Assembly: GCA_019915015.1 (NCBI GenBank)
Contig: JAHBBC010000002.1
Coordinates: forward strand, 2,542,001 to 2,606,000
Origin: Auriscalpium vulgare
Lineage: Eukaryota; Basidiomycota; Agaricomycetes; Russulales; Auriscalpiaceae
Reading direction: 5' to 3'
Length of the DNA stretch: 64,000 bases
Part shown: piece by piece, positions 1 through 9,649 of the stretch
Layout of the letters: every line of letters starts with the position of its first letter
Numbering within the stretch: position 1 is the stretch's first letter
Translations under genes and position numbers: made by a program
Notes under the pieces: generated by a model
Databases searched by the model: none
Told to the model about the DNA's origin: nothing
The model's input: the letters and a program-made list of their open reading frames with translations, nothing else

Positions 1-38
1 AGTTGTCCTCCGGGCCTTCAGAACTGGCGGACAACGAC

Positions 39-1205
39 ATGTCAAGCAATGGGGTCGATGATGCCCTTGTAGATGCCGCGAGGGCATCCGGGTCTGGTTC
101 CTCCTCACCAGCATCAAGCGCAAGCATTGGTGTGGCAGGGACCTCATTTACGACAGGCCTGCATCAACGGAACCCTGCAAGACTTTCTCCACTGTTCCTC
201 CCTGACACGACGCCTCCGCCGACTCCACAGCCTGTTGATATCAACGCCATCCCTGACACAATCGACATTTACCCATTCATCGGGCGTGCGGTGGAGGTTC
301 TGAGGATGTTGGAGTATCTAATCGATGCTCCTACTCACCGTGGTGCTGCAATCTGCACGGTGCCATCTGGGTATTCTCAACGTGATCGGGAGGTTCTGGC
401 CTTTGTCGCCACGAATCTCGACAGGTATCTCCCGTTCCGGGAGAAGGCACCTGCTGTCAAACGTGCGCGAAGTATTTTTGGCCCGTACGCACCTGAACAT
501 ACTCGGACACGTGCGGGGTTCTACAGTGCCCTGGTCTTTCGGACCCTTCTCTTTGGAAGCGACTACATGTTCGACCATCCAATATTTTTCAACCACAGCA
601 AAACACTCTTGGATGACCACAGATCTATGATGGCACCGAGCGCCAGTCCTTGCCGCTCCAATGGATACTTCATCGTTATGGATATCTATGGCCCTCCCAT
701 GCCTCGCTCCATTACCAATGCCTCGAAGCTATGGACCGGAACCCAGTCTGCGACTCCGTTCAATTTTGTCAATGCCGATTCACAGTCGCCCCCCATTCCC
801 TTCACCGAGTTCTATGAGAGGATCATACGGATGGAACGCAGAACACGAGTCTATCCACAATGTGGTGAACTGCTTGGGTATCTCATCACCGCAGACTACG
901 TCCATGCAGGCGTGGTCGACATGCCTACAGTGGAAGAGGTGGGGCGCATCATTCACAGTCTTTGTAGAGGTGCAATGCGTGGTCTTCAGCGCCTGGAGTT
1001 GATTGATCCAGGCATCAAGGACTTCGATGACGAAACCCCGCCTGTGCAACATGTTATCTGGGCTTTCCGCACATTCTTCAATGTTGTTTCTTCTGTGCTC
1101 ACGCCTGCAGAGCAGTTGCACATGGGATGGGATGTTATCACAGCAGAACATACCCTTTGTAAAATCAGCCGGTTGTGTAACAAGAGCTCTCTGGACATAT
1201 ATTAG
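39..1205 (+). CDS. hypothetical protein, possibly 5'-incomplete
   Basis: One open frame runs from the left window edge to a TAG at 1203-1205. The first ATG in frame is at 39, giving 388 residues, but the frame is open upstream, so the true start may lie outside the window. Residues 1-75 are rich in Ser, Thr and Pro and look disordered. From about residue 75 the protein is ordered and mixed alpha/beta in character (IDIYPFIGRAVEVLRMLEYL, then a stretch with many Phe, Tyr and Arg). I see no signal peptide, membrane helix or catalytic motif that I recognise. It converges on the minus-strand gene that ends at 1412, leaving 206 bp between them. Function unknown. It could be a host gene or a gene of an older element; base composition does not distinguish these. 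Confidence 0.55.
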   Translation: MSSNGVDDALVDAARASGSGSSSPASSASIGVAGTSFTTGLHQRNPARLSPLFLPDTTPPPTPQPVDINAIPDTIDIYPFIGRAVEVLRMLEYLIDAPTHRGAAICTVPSGYSQRDREVLAFVATNLDRYLPFREKAPAVKRARSIFGPYAPEHTRTRAGFYSALVFRTLLFGSDYMFDHPIFFNHSKTLLDDHRSMMAPSASPCRSNGYFIVMDIYGPPMPRSITNASKLWTGTQSATPFNFVNADSQSPPIPFTEFYERIIRMERRTRVYPQCGELLGYLITADYVHAGVVDMPTVEEVGRIIHSLCRGAMRGLQRLELIDPGIKDFDDETPPVQHVIWAFRTFFNVVSSVLTPAEQLHMGWDVITAEHTLCKISRLCNKSSLDIY

Positions 1206-1411
1206 GTTGCGACTACCATGTATACTACTTTTGCAGATCATCCTCCATTCTACCTTCCTCTGGTGGGGATGCTTTCGCTCTCTTGGTCTCCCCGGTCTCA
1301 GAGTAACCAATTTTACGTTTGACGCGTTTACTAATGGAGCATGTTTTCTCTACCTGACCTTGTTTGTCGGCCAGATCACGCTTGAATGCCTATGGTGCGC
1401 TCAGTCTCATC

Positions 1412-2458
1412 TTAACCGTGAACGTTGAACACCATGCTTACATCTTGCAACTCCCGGTCCAGGATTGCGATAGACCGCAGCTTGGCAACCATGCGGAAGC
1501 TTCCCTTTCTTCCCCAGAGCGGTACAGATGCGAAAGCGACTTGCAGCTGCACAACTTGACCAATGCGTAGTATCGACGGATCGATCGGGACAAAATGTGG
1601 CTGCCCAGTCCTTGGATATAAGTTAGCAAAGTACAATCACACAGGTGGTACAAATAAGACTCACATTGGATCTTTCAGGCAATCATAATATAACACTTGA
1701 TTGTCCTCCAGGTGTGAACCGACACCAGCCATGGTAGACGTCAAGATCCCATTGGGGTCGATGACACTTCCGAAAGGTATGGCGATCTCACCCTTGACCT
1801 GGTTTCGCGGTGTGACGTATCTGCTAGAAAAATCCAGCTCCAAGGCAGAGTCTGGTGCGTCGAGCCCATGTGGTTCAAGTGCGTTGAGCTTGTACAATGA
1901 ACTAAGTCGGTGGTGTACATCCTTGAAGCCTCTCGCAGCCTGTTGAAATTCCGGTGCGCCGAACCCCATGATCTTGACGCTCTGCTTTGCCCATGCCGGT
2001 TTCGGGCCAATCCTTTGCAACGTGTAAGTCATCTGTCAATGTATACATGGGATCTGACTCACTGCTTCCTGTTTGTGACCGGCGGCAGATCATAGCTGAC
2101 CAAGACACCTTGCACTTCAAGTGTGGCCTCAATCATCTCGGCGCCATCAGGCGTCATGACCGTGGCAGTCCCGTCCTCATTCCTCTCCAAGACAAGGACG
2201 AGGCCGCTCTGTGGTGCCTAACAATAGTCAATACTATATGGGGTCAATTGTGTCCATACACCAACATACCTTTGCCGCGGAGGCCAACATGTAAGTTTTG
2301 TCGCGGTGCTCAGTAAAGTCATCAATAACGCTGCTGACATGCTCTGCTGTTGTATGCTGTTAGATTGGAGGTGCAGTAACCTGGGGCTAATGTGGATACG
2401 CACGACATGCATTCAATTCAGCGAAGTTCAAGAGGTCGCGCAAGGTGGGGAGGTTCAT
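1412..2458 (-). CDS. hypothetical protein, five exons, 277 aa
   Basis: Five minus-strand exons join in one frame: 2458-2404, 2346-2270, 2217-2063, 2012-1665 and 1610-1412. All introns are GT-AG and 45-57 nt long, and the sum is 834 nt, exactly 278 codons. The product starts MNLPTLRDLLNFAELNACPE and ends with a segment containing VGQVVQLQVAFASVPL (printed in the sequence as IGQVVQLQVAFASVPL) and KLRSIAILDREL. From memory this C-terminal pattern (an 'acidic-DN-LYY' stretch followed by a hydrophobic 'GDIVE-QVSF-VP' stretch) occurs in large families of uncharacterised Agaricomycete proteins linked to repeats; that link is recollection, not a search. The frame is also open upstream of 2458 towards the gypsy LTR at 2594, so the retrotransposon may have removed original 5' exons. 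Function unknown. Confidence 0.6.
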
Positions 2459-2593
2459 GGCTGGGAGGGTTGAGTTCGCCTGACCCGCTGTTGCCTTAGA
2501 ATTATATCCAGGTAGCGTGGCGTCATTCCATCTTGTCATCAAGCATGCGTGTGCGGTGGTTACTATCGCCCGCGCCTTGGTCAGACCGTCCGT

Positions 2594-3249
2594 TGATAGG
2601 TTCAGGCCGCGGGCAAGCGTGTAGCGAGACGTCGCGAGACGGGGAAGCAGCATGCGAGGCGCAGGGTCGCGGGAGCGGGGGTGATGGGAACGTGGTCCGG
2701 CGACCCAGGAGCAACCGGGACTGGCAACGGAACGGATCACCGGAACGGGCTAGACCGGGATGGCTTAGCGACGTAGGTAGAGACACTACTTAGGGAGCTG
2801 CGCGAGATGTAGCAACCCAATCAACCTGTGGGCGGCGCAAGCCACCCACACTCTTTACCTCACAGAAACTGTAGCCTGAGGCGCTACCAGACTTAGGAAG
2901 GCAGGACCCCACCGATGTGGGAACAGGTAGGCAGGCGGACAGGCAAGAGGGGGTGCGACGGCCCATAGGCGGACGCTTCGCACACGGGTGCGAAGCACTC
3001 GGAGGAGGATCCCGTAGAGGGCATCCCCAGGCAGGTGGGTGTTTAGTTTGGTGTTTAGGCGGTAGGAGGTGGCCCCGCACGACCGCGGGGAGGGCACGAA
3101 GCGCAACAGCAACACGAACACCTTCCCACTCAGCAAGTCTAGTCACCCGGACTGGATCGCGACGTATAGGAGGCAGTGTTGGTGGTTGTTGTCCTGTGAG
3201 GCACTCGCCGCACACCCCGCTAGGGTCCGTCCCGGGTGATAGCGTATCA
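2594..3249 (+). mobile_element. Ty3/gypsy 5' long terminal repeat
   Basis: This 656 bp block recurs at 49771-50426 with about 14 differences counted by eye. It begins TGATAGG and ends GCGTATCA, so it has TG...CA termini inside a 5 bp inverted repeat (TGATA/TATCA). A primer-binding-site-like sequence follows 3 bp later, which marks this as the 5' copy. Within it lies a perfect 9 bp stem with a 4 nt loop at 2975-2996 and a weaker GC hairpin near 3072-3089. The 5 bp left of it (tccgt) do not match the 5 bp right of the other LTR (gcgtc), so the two LTRs do not show a shared target-site duplication. Confidence 0.92.
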
Positions 3250-3252
3250 TTT

Positions 3253-3271
3253 TGGAGCCCACCGCGAGGGG
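3253..3271 (+). other. candidate primer-binding site (PBS)
   Basis: TGGAGCCCACCGCGAGGGG starts 3 bp after the LTR end. A PBS beginning TGG pairs with the CCA end of a host tRNA and is expected here in Ty3/gypsy elements. I cannot assign the tRNA without a search. The copy of the LTR at 49771 lacks this sequence after it, as expected for a 3' LTR. Confidence 0.7.
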
Positions 3272-3339
3272 TATGGTGATGACGATCGTGTTCGAGCTTT
3301 AAAATCAGCCTCGTAGACGGCACCCGGTCGCTGATCAAC

Positions 3340-6300
3340 ATGGCGCCGAAACCCAAGATAGCCCACCTCCCAACGCGAACACAGCCGCAGAGGACCACGA
3401 GGGCGGACGCTCGCAATACGTCGCGACAGGCGGCCATAGAGGCAGAAATCGAGGAACCACAAGACGAACAGGGGGAAGTCTCATCGCTATCAAGTCTGCC
3501 ATCAGAAGAAGAGGATCCGCATGGACCGACCCTCAGTAGGGAGATCCGACGCGCCGGAGAGGACCCTAGGTCCCTGATCACAGGAGGGGATCGCGTCACG
3601 ATCGAGGGACTAGAAGGTTTGCTTCTGAATTCTGATGGTGGCGATAGCGACCATCACACACGGCATGATCCGGAGGGGGAATGCTCGAGGAATGAACGGG
3701 TCAGTCCGGGATGGGGACGGGCCGTTTCCTTACAAGATAGGACTTCGCGAAATGTCGCGGAAGCTAGCAACAATCCCCAAGAAGCTCTATCAAGCTGTTC
3801 GAACCCCAGCAACCCAAAGTCGCCAACACAGTCAGGAATGAGCACTAGCAACAATCCCCAAGAAGCTCTATCAAGCTGTTCGAACCCCAGCAACCCAAAG
3901 TCGCCAACACAGTCAGGAATGAGCACACAGCAACAAGGAACAGGAACGGGTGGAGGAGGCGGCGGCGGTGGAGGAGGGGGAGGCGGCGGACAACAGGCAA
4001 TACCGCCTCAGCCCAACGTCGCGCCAGTCGCAATGCCCACCCGCGGGGACCGCAACGCACCGTCTTTCAATCAGAAAGCCCGCGAGTTACCGCGTTACTT
4101 CGACGAGCTGAACCATCTCTTTGCCCGGGCTCAACTAGCGGATGATATGGCGAAGAAGGGCCACGCAGTGCGTTACCTAGACGTCGCGACGGCTGAGGAG
4201 TGGGAAGCGAGGCCGGAGTTTAAGGATCCCACCAAGACCTACCAAGACTTTCAGGACGCCATTGTTAAACTGTACCCGGGAGCCGATGAGGACCGCAAGT
4301 ATACCATCGCGGACATGGACGCGCTCGTAGGCAGTCGGTACCGTCTGGGCATTGCGTCCGGCGGCGAGCTCAGCGAATTCTATCGGCAGTTCTTCGCGAT
4401 CACCGACTTCCTGGTTAAGAAAAGCAGGATCTCGACCCGTGAGCGCGATATCGCGTTCCTTCGCGCTTTCCAGGACAGCCTCATGAACAGGGTGGCGACG
4501 AGACTGCAGATCAAATTGCCGGACCACGATAAAGAAACACCGTACCCCATGGCCGACGTACTAGAGGCAGGAGAGTACGAGCTGAGGGGCACTCCCTCAA
4601 TCGTACCAGCGGTCAGCGCAGGTCCGGCAGTGGCGGTTGCAACGACGGAGCCTGTAATCAAAATAGAACAGTTTCAAGAAGCAATCAAAGCAGCGGTCGC
4701 CGAACAGTTCGCGCGGATGCTCGTCAACCAGGGGAACGGCGGAGGTCAGAGGGGTTATGGGGGTACCTCGGGAACTCAACAGCCGCGCGCCACGCAAGGA
4801 AATCAAGGCGGACAGGGGGGGCCGTCAGGATGCCTTTTCTGCGGCCAAACGGGGCACTTCGTCAGGGAATGTATGGTGGTCCAGGACTACATCGCGACGG
4901 GTCGCGTATCTAGGGACCACAACAACCGGGTCGTTCTGAAGGGTGGAGGACTTATCCCGCTAGGAGAAGGCCCGCTGAAGCAGCGTGTGGATGCGTACTA
5001 CGCCGGGAATCAACACGGACAGTCAGAAGCCATGATGCTGACGACAATGGACTACGAGCCGGTGCCGGCCAAAGTGCAGACGGTCGCCGGTCTAATCCAA
5101 CTGACGCCGCAATTGACCGACGAAGACAGAATGACGGAGCTCCAGCAGGAGATGGCAGTACTCCTGACGGCCCGAGCGGAAAGGCAAACTCAGAAGGAAC
5201 GCCGGCAGGCCGCACTGGACGCGGGCGAGTTTCCCCAGGCAATAGGGCTGCTGCCTGGCGAGCGCGAAAGATCGCGACGAATCCCAGAGGTGGTCATCCC
5301 GAAGAGGAAGCCGTTTATGCAAGCCAAGAAGCAGGTTTCCTTCGAGCCGGAGGCAGTCGACCGACCAGGGGAGACTGGGGATAGCGCAGACAAACAAAGG
5401 CAGGCCGACGAAGACACCACAGCGGGTGAGGAGCCGTTAACACCTCCGATCCATCCTTTCGCGAAGGTGCCCGACGCGACGTACATAGGGCCGGCAAGTT
5501 ACCAACGAAGCGCGGGGCAGCGCAAGGCGGACCCAGCATACAATAAGGTCGCCCCGGTCCGCGACCCCGTAATAGCAAACAAGGTTTATGAGAGGGCCAT
5601 GAATGCGGAGGTCACCTTGACACAGAGGGAGCTCATGTCCATTGCCCCGGAAGTACGCGCTCAAGTTCGCAACGTGGTGACCCCTAAGCGGGTCCCAAAC
5701 GAGGCAAGAGTACCAGTAGTCCAGGCGATGGTGGAAAGCGAACCGGAGCTCTTTCCGTTCGACTTTGACCAGGACGAAGGGGCAGGAGAGGAAGAGAAGG
5801 TGGTGAGGGGATTCGCGGACCATATGCCTGAAACCTTTCTGCAAGCCCTGGGACACCAGCCAACGGAGTTGCCCGAGGGGACGCGTGTAGGAGAGGTCAT
5901 TGTGAAGGTTCTGATGGGAGATCTAGGAGAAGAGGGAGACGGGGAACCAGACCCTGAGCCGTTGGAAGTCGCCAAAGAATTGCTGGCCCTCCGTTCGATT
6001 TTGCCACTAGTCGACAACGAAGCGCACATCAAGGCCGTCGTGGATCCCGGGTCGCAGATTATTTCCATGTCCGAGGACGTATGCCATTACCTCGGGCTGC
6101 ATTACGATCCGAACGTTCGCCTGGATATGATATCGGCCAACAAAAGTCGCGATAGGTCGCTAGGCCTGGCTAGAAACGTCCCGATGAAGATTGGGGGTAT
6201 AACGCTGTACGTACAGGTGCATATCATCCGCAACCCGGCGTACGACATGCTCCTGGGGAGGCCCTTTGACGTTCTCACGGGAAGTACCGTGCAAAACTTT

Positions 6301-6432
6301 GCAGACGAGAGGCAGACAATCACGATCACGGACCCAAACACGGGAGTCATGGCGTCAATCCCCACTATTCCACGCGGCCGCAAGCGCATCTTGCGAACCC
6401 AGAAGCAGGGGGTGGAGGGTTTTCGCGACTAG
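3340..6432 (+). CDS. gag-PR: Ty3/gypsy Gag-protease polyprotein
   Basis: A 1030-residue frame from ATG 3340 to TAG 6430-6432. It encodes the structural Gag and aspartic protease of a gypsy retrotransposon. Residues 1-140 are acidic and Ser-rich. Residues about 143-196 are two tandem copies of a 27-residue unit starting SNNPQEALSS, followed by a run of about 15 glycines (3951-3989). The capsid-like region is about 240-400. A CCHC zinc knuckle (CLFCGQTGHFVREC) lies near residue 497, and a protease-like active site (VVDPGSQIIS) near residue 900, with Pro in place of the usual Thr or Ser after Asp. The stop follows a GGGTTTT heptamer by 6 nt, and the -1 frame continues into pol (LEDLLEDQEEV), so a Gag-Pol fusion is probably made by frameshifting. 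The pol continuation here is broken at 6499 by insert X1. Confidence 0.93.
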   Translation: MAPKPKIAHLPTRTQPQRTTRADARNTSRQAAIEAEIEEPQDEQGEVSSLSSLPSEEEDPHGPTLSREIRRAGEDPRSLITGGDRVTIEGLEGLLLNSDGGDSDHHTRHDPEGECSRNERVSPGWGRAVSLQDRTSRNVAEASNNPQEALSSCSNPSNPKSPTQSGMSTSNNPQEALSSCSNPSNPKSPTQSGMSTQQQGTGTGGGGGGGGGGGGGGQQAIPPQPNVAPVAMPTRGDRNAPSFNQKARELPRYFDELNHLFARAQLADDMAKKGHAVRYLDVATAEEWEARPEFKDPTKTYQDFQDAIVKLYPGADEDRKYTIADMDALVGSRYRLGIASGGELSEFYRQFFAITDFLVKKSRISTRERDIAFLRAFQDSLMNRVATRLQIKLPDHDKETPYPMADVLEAGEYELRGTPSIVPAVSAGPAVAVATTEPVIKIEQFQEAIKAAVAEQFARMLVNQGNGGGQRGYGGTSGTQQPRATQGNQGGQGGPSGCLFCGQTGHFVRECMVVQDYIATGRVSRDHNNRVVLKGGGLIPLGEGPLKQRVDAYYAGNQHGQSEAMMLTTMDYEPVPAKVQTVAGLIQLTPQLTDEDRMTELQQEMAVLLTARAERQTQKERRQAALDAGEFPQAIGLLPGERERSRRIPEVVIPKRKPFMQAKKQVSFEPEAVDRPGETGDSADKQRQADEDTTAGEEPLTPPIHPFAKVPDATYIGPASYQRSAGQRKADPAYNKVAPVRDPVIANKVYERAMNAEVTLTQRELMSIAPEVRAQVRNVVTPKRVPNEARVPVVQAMVESEPELFPFDFDQDEGAGEEEKVVRGFADHMPETFLQALGHQPTELPEGTRVGEVIVKVLMGDLGEEGDGEPDPEPLEVAKELLALRSILPLVDNEAHIKAVVDPGSQIISMSEDVCHYLGLHYDPNVRLDMISANKSRDRSLGLARNVPMKIGGITLYVQVHIIRNPAYDMLLGRPFDVLTGSTVQNFADERQTITITDPNTGVMASIPTIPRGRKRILRTQKQGVEGFRD
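6417..6423 (+). promoter_or_regulatory. candidate -1 ribosomal frameshift heptamer GGGTTTT
   Basis: In the gag frame the bases read gaG GGT TTT cgc gac TAG. This fits the X-XXY-YYZ slippery pattern with X=G, Y=T and Z=T. Slipping back one base avoids the stop at 6430 and enters the open pol frame. The heptamer is identical in the other gag copy (29652-29658). I did not identify a convincing downstream pseudoknot by eye. Confidence 0.72.
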
Positions 6433-7911
6433 AGGATTTGTTGGAGGACCAGGAGGAGGTAGGGCTGGTCGTGGGGTTCGAGCCCGATAAGCCTGATACT
6501 TGGTGGGAAATGGCCAGTGCAAGCATGGCAGTACAATTACTCTTAATCATTTAGGGGGCAGGGGGGAGAGGGGCTTGGCCATTAAATATACCCAAGCAAA
6601 ATTGCTGACAGTCTAGGCTTGGGGATTGTCTCTATCACTGGGTGGTAGCTCAACATCCTGCATGCTCCGATGCACTAGGTGATCGGAGGTGAGTGTTGCA
6701 ATGTTGTGACATTGTGATTATTCTTCCGGTAAGAATGCTCCGGAATGGTGGTCAGAATCCTGAGGCAATAATCGGGACATTGATAAAAATACAAAACAAT
6801 CGGGATCAGAACGATGCAGTGTGAGTACAAGAACTGAGGTGAACAATGGTCAGAGGACAGTGGTGCGACTGCAGAGGAATACAGATGTCACAGTGACTGG
6901 AGTGGCATCGTGCATACATTCTGATGACAATCTCAACAGTAAACATGTCTGATGGAATTCCGACGTGTTGTGACAGCTGTGGGAGGTGCTGTGCTCGAGG
7001 TCACGTGGTGGCAGTTGGAACAACGAGCAAGTGGTCAGATGACTGTGTGTGCTGCGTGCGACAGCGTCGCTGGCGCGAGTGTGGTGTTCAAGGTATGATT
7101 CCGATTGCGTGACTGCTCTGCAAGACTCCAATCTTGTGAGCGGTTGGAAGAACTAATCAGGTGGTCGGAGCACTGCTGTGCGATGCTGCGATCTTCAGAA
7201 TTGTGTGTCTGTCGACTTGATGAAAGTGCCAAAATTCTGTAATGATCGCCTCGCAGCATGGAGCGATGTGTATCAGCGCCGTCACCGTTGTGCTGACGCG
7301 CCACACAACATCGACAATGTGTATCTTGGCTTCCACTATGCCTATGGAGGCGGTTCCGGGCTCAATCAAGGGCTTGGATGTCATGTATTCCTAAGATGCC
7401 CAAGAGTTTATCTGATGCTGTATTTCACGGCAAAAGAGTTGTATCTCATTTTCACATGTATGTAATTTCTATCCACAGTAGCACCATAGAATTGCATGTA
7501 TATGTGAATCAGTCATGATAGTATACATCACTATCTCGATTGAGCCCAGAACCACCTCCACAGGTGCAGTAGAAGCTGAGATACATGTTGTCAATGTCTC
7601 ATGGCACGTCAGCACGACAGCAACAACGCGTCACATGTTGTGGGAAGCAGCGGCGATGTGTAAGCGTTGGAGTCAAGAGCGAAGCCACGGCACCTGGTGG
7701 CGCCGCAGCCGACGGGTCGAAGACCTCTGAACTCTTTTTTTCAGTGATTCTCATCCATTTTGCAAATCACAACAATTGTAGCTTTATATATATATATCTT
7801 TTCCCAAAGTACCAAAGAAGGGAAAGAAATTGATGCAAAGAGCAAACTGTCTTGTAGGGCCGGAGAAGATAGAAGGTCAACAACTACTGTACATATCCTA
7901 CAAAGCTAAAT

Positions 7912-7992
7912 GGCCTTGTAGTGTAGTGGTCAATACTATTGGTTGATATAAAGAACCAAGAGGTTCTAGGTTCAATTCTCCCTCTGTGCGAC
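7912..7992 (+). repeat. tRNA-like Pol III unit (SINE or tRNA-pseudogene remnant)
   Basis: TAGTGTAGTGG (7919 onwards) fits the internal A box and GGTTCAATTCTC (7969 onwards) fits the B box. A short stem TTGGTT/AACCAA lies between them, and TTTTT follows at 7993, a Pol III terminator. The two ends do not pair as an acceptor stem and the stem's loop is 9 nt, so this is not a functional tRNA. The same unit is in X2 (22299-22379). Confidence 0.5.
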
Positions 7993-8593
7993 TTTTTAAT
8001 AATATAATTATTCTGCCCGGGTATTGTAGTAGCCGGGTTTGTGCACCATGACGCGTTTAAACCTGTACCCAGTTGAAAGTGCCGGTTGATGCGTCATGGT
8101 GCGTGTTTGGCCTACCCGTGGGAAGATTTTACCTAAAATGGAAATCATGCAGTATTTTTTGCTGACTCGAGAACAATTGAAAACATGTTCATATTGTTGC
8201 TGGTTAGCTTGCAAAACGCAAAATACTTGCAGACATGAGTGTCTTTGGAAGTGAGAAGGTGTTGAAAAGCATTGGGCAGGAGCTACTTAGCTAAAAATTG
8301 CTCAATTACCGGGTAACCGGGTACTTTATCCCCGGGATTAGTAAGCAATGACTCATTGACCGGCAAAAATCCCAGTCTGCCTGATTCAACTGCGTCATTT
8401 TCCCACGCTTGTTGAGGAATTATATCATTGGCTATTCACATGATCAACATCCTCTCAACACTTCTGGTATATATAATGCATGGTAGTTAGCAACTAGAGC
8501 CCTCCCAATTGCCAACCTCACCATTGTCACCCCGTGGGAACATGTTACCAAAAAGGGAAGTTAGAAGGCCTTCTCTTCTGACCTGAGAACAAT

Positions 8594-8610
8594 CACAGGA
8601 CTTTGGGGTC
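8594..8610 (+). repeat. left terminal inverted repeat of CACTA element Y
   Basis: CACAGGACTTTGGGGTC is the exact reverse complement of 17480-17496 and is preceded by the target duplication AAT. Confidence 0.93.
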
Positions 8611-8766
8611 GAATTCCAGCGTCGGATGTTCTTAGGATATAGCCGCTATCCCATGTATATACGAAGTCTTTCCGTATCTGATTGCTTCCAGACATTCTTC
8701 TGAATGTCTTCCTTTCCGAAGGACATCAGCAGGCTAAATCGAGCTCGGCAGTCTCCGGCAGGGCCC

Positions 8767-8784
8767 GGCGCCGCCGGCGGCGCC
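8767..8784. repeat. 18 bp perfect GC palindrome in subterminal region of Y
   Basis: GGCGCCGCCGGCGGCGCC reads the same on both strands. It lies about 170 bp inside the left end of Y, where transposase-binding repeats are often found in CACTA elements. That role is inference only. Confidence 0.5.
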
Positions 8785-9057
8785 TGCTCCCCCTGCCCCG
8801 CGGCTCGCAGCACCGTTCAAAATCCGGATAAAATAGCTATATTGCTGTAAATAATACACATAGTTGCAGGGCATTACATGATGCGAGGGACAGCACGAGG
8901 GAGCACGGAAACAACCAGAGAGCTCAAAATCAACGCCGCGCTGACACTACGAGAGGCAAGCCATCAGGCGCGACAATCGTCGTCGCTGTAGGGCAGGCCC
9001 GCGCTGTCAAGAGGGCGGCGGGACGTCGGGCGTCAATGTGGTCCTTTTTCACGAGCC

Positions 9058-9591
9058 ATGAAGCCTCAGCGCAAGCCCCCGCCCAGCGAAAAAAGCGGAC
9101 GCACCAAGGAGCGCGCCCCAGGAAGGGCACCACCGGTGGTAGCACATCGCGAAGGTGGCGGCGCCACTGCGAAGAGGCGCCGCCTCGAGCCATCCAGCGA
9201 CCGAGAGGAAGGCGAGGGAAGCACACGGGACACGTCGCGCGCCCAGTCGGTCGCAGGGGACAGGAGTCGTGGCCGCACAAAGTCGATGGGGAGTGCGACG
9301 CCGCAGGGCTTCCTTGATCCTTTTGAGAAGGACCGCGCGGTGAGCAGAAGGTCTAGGAACACGGATGGTAAGCCAATGCTCGCTGTGGATGAAGTACACT
9401 TACCTCTTTTGCGTCAGGCGCGCCGTTCCGTAGGGCCAGCCCCCTGGGTCTTGCGCGCTCGCAGCGCGAGCCGAGCGAGTTGAGAAGTGTTCACCAATGG
9501 ACTGAGGAGGAAGTAGAAGCGGCCACGCAGCGTGCGCAGGCAGACGGCGAGGAGGACCTGTATGCAGATGAGGACGAGAGTGAGTTCTCGT
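9058..9591 (+). CDS. hypothetical protein of CACTA element Y (5' exons, 3' end unresolved)
   Basis: From ATG 9058 a basic, disordered segment (MKPQRKPPPSEKSGRTKERA) continues to a GT at 9367. A canonical intron (about 9367-9418) leads to a second exon that ends in an acidic stretch containing WTEEEVEAATQRAQADGEED, at about 9591, where another GT donor (gtgagt) follows. I could not find an acceptor that keeps the frame open, so the link to the exons from 10791 onwards is unproven, though one long accessory transcript is plausible. Another in-frame ATG lies upstream at 9036. The second exon could be a short Myb/SANT-like start (W-T-E-E-E), as in the DNA-binding accessory proteins of plant CACTA elements, but it is too short to claim. 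Confidence 0.4.
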
Positions 9592-9649
9592 CCGCTGTGA
9601 GCACTGTTCACTCACCCGCTGCTGTTACAGGCCGCTGATACGCCCCCAG

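Noticed and set aside
6424..6498. A pseudoknot downstream of the frameshift heptamer
   Set aside because: The only stem I saw by eye (gggct...agccc, about 6462-6486) lies too far from the heptamer to be convincing.
7912..7992. A functional tRNA gene
   Set aside because: A and B boxes fit, but there is no acceptor stem and the anticodon-like loop has 9 nt.
6499..8593. Rep/helicase genes that would make X an autonomous Helitron
   Set aside because: No helicase or HUH motif in any frame of X1, X2 or Z; frames are short and repeat-derived.
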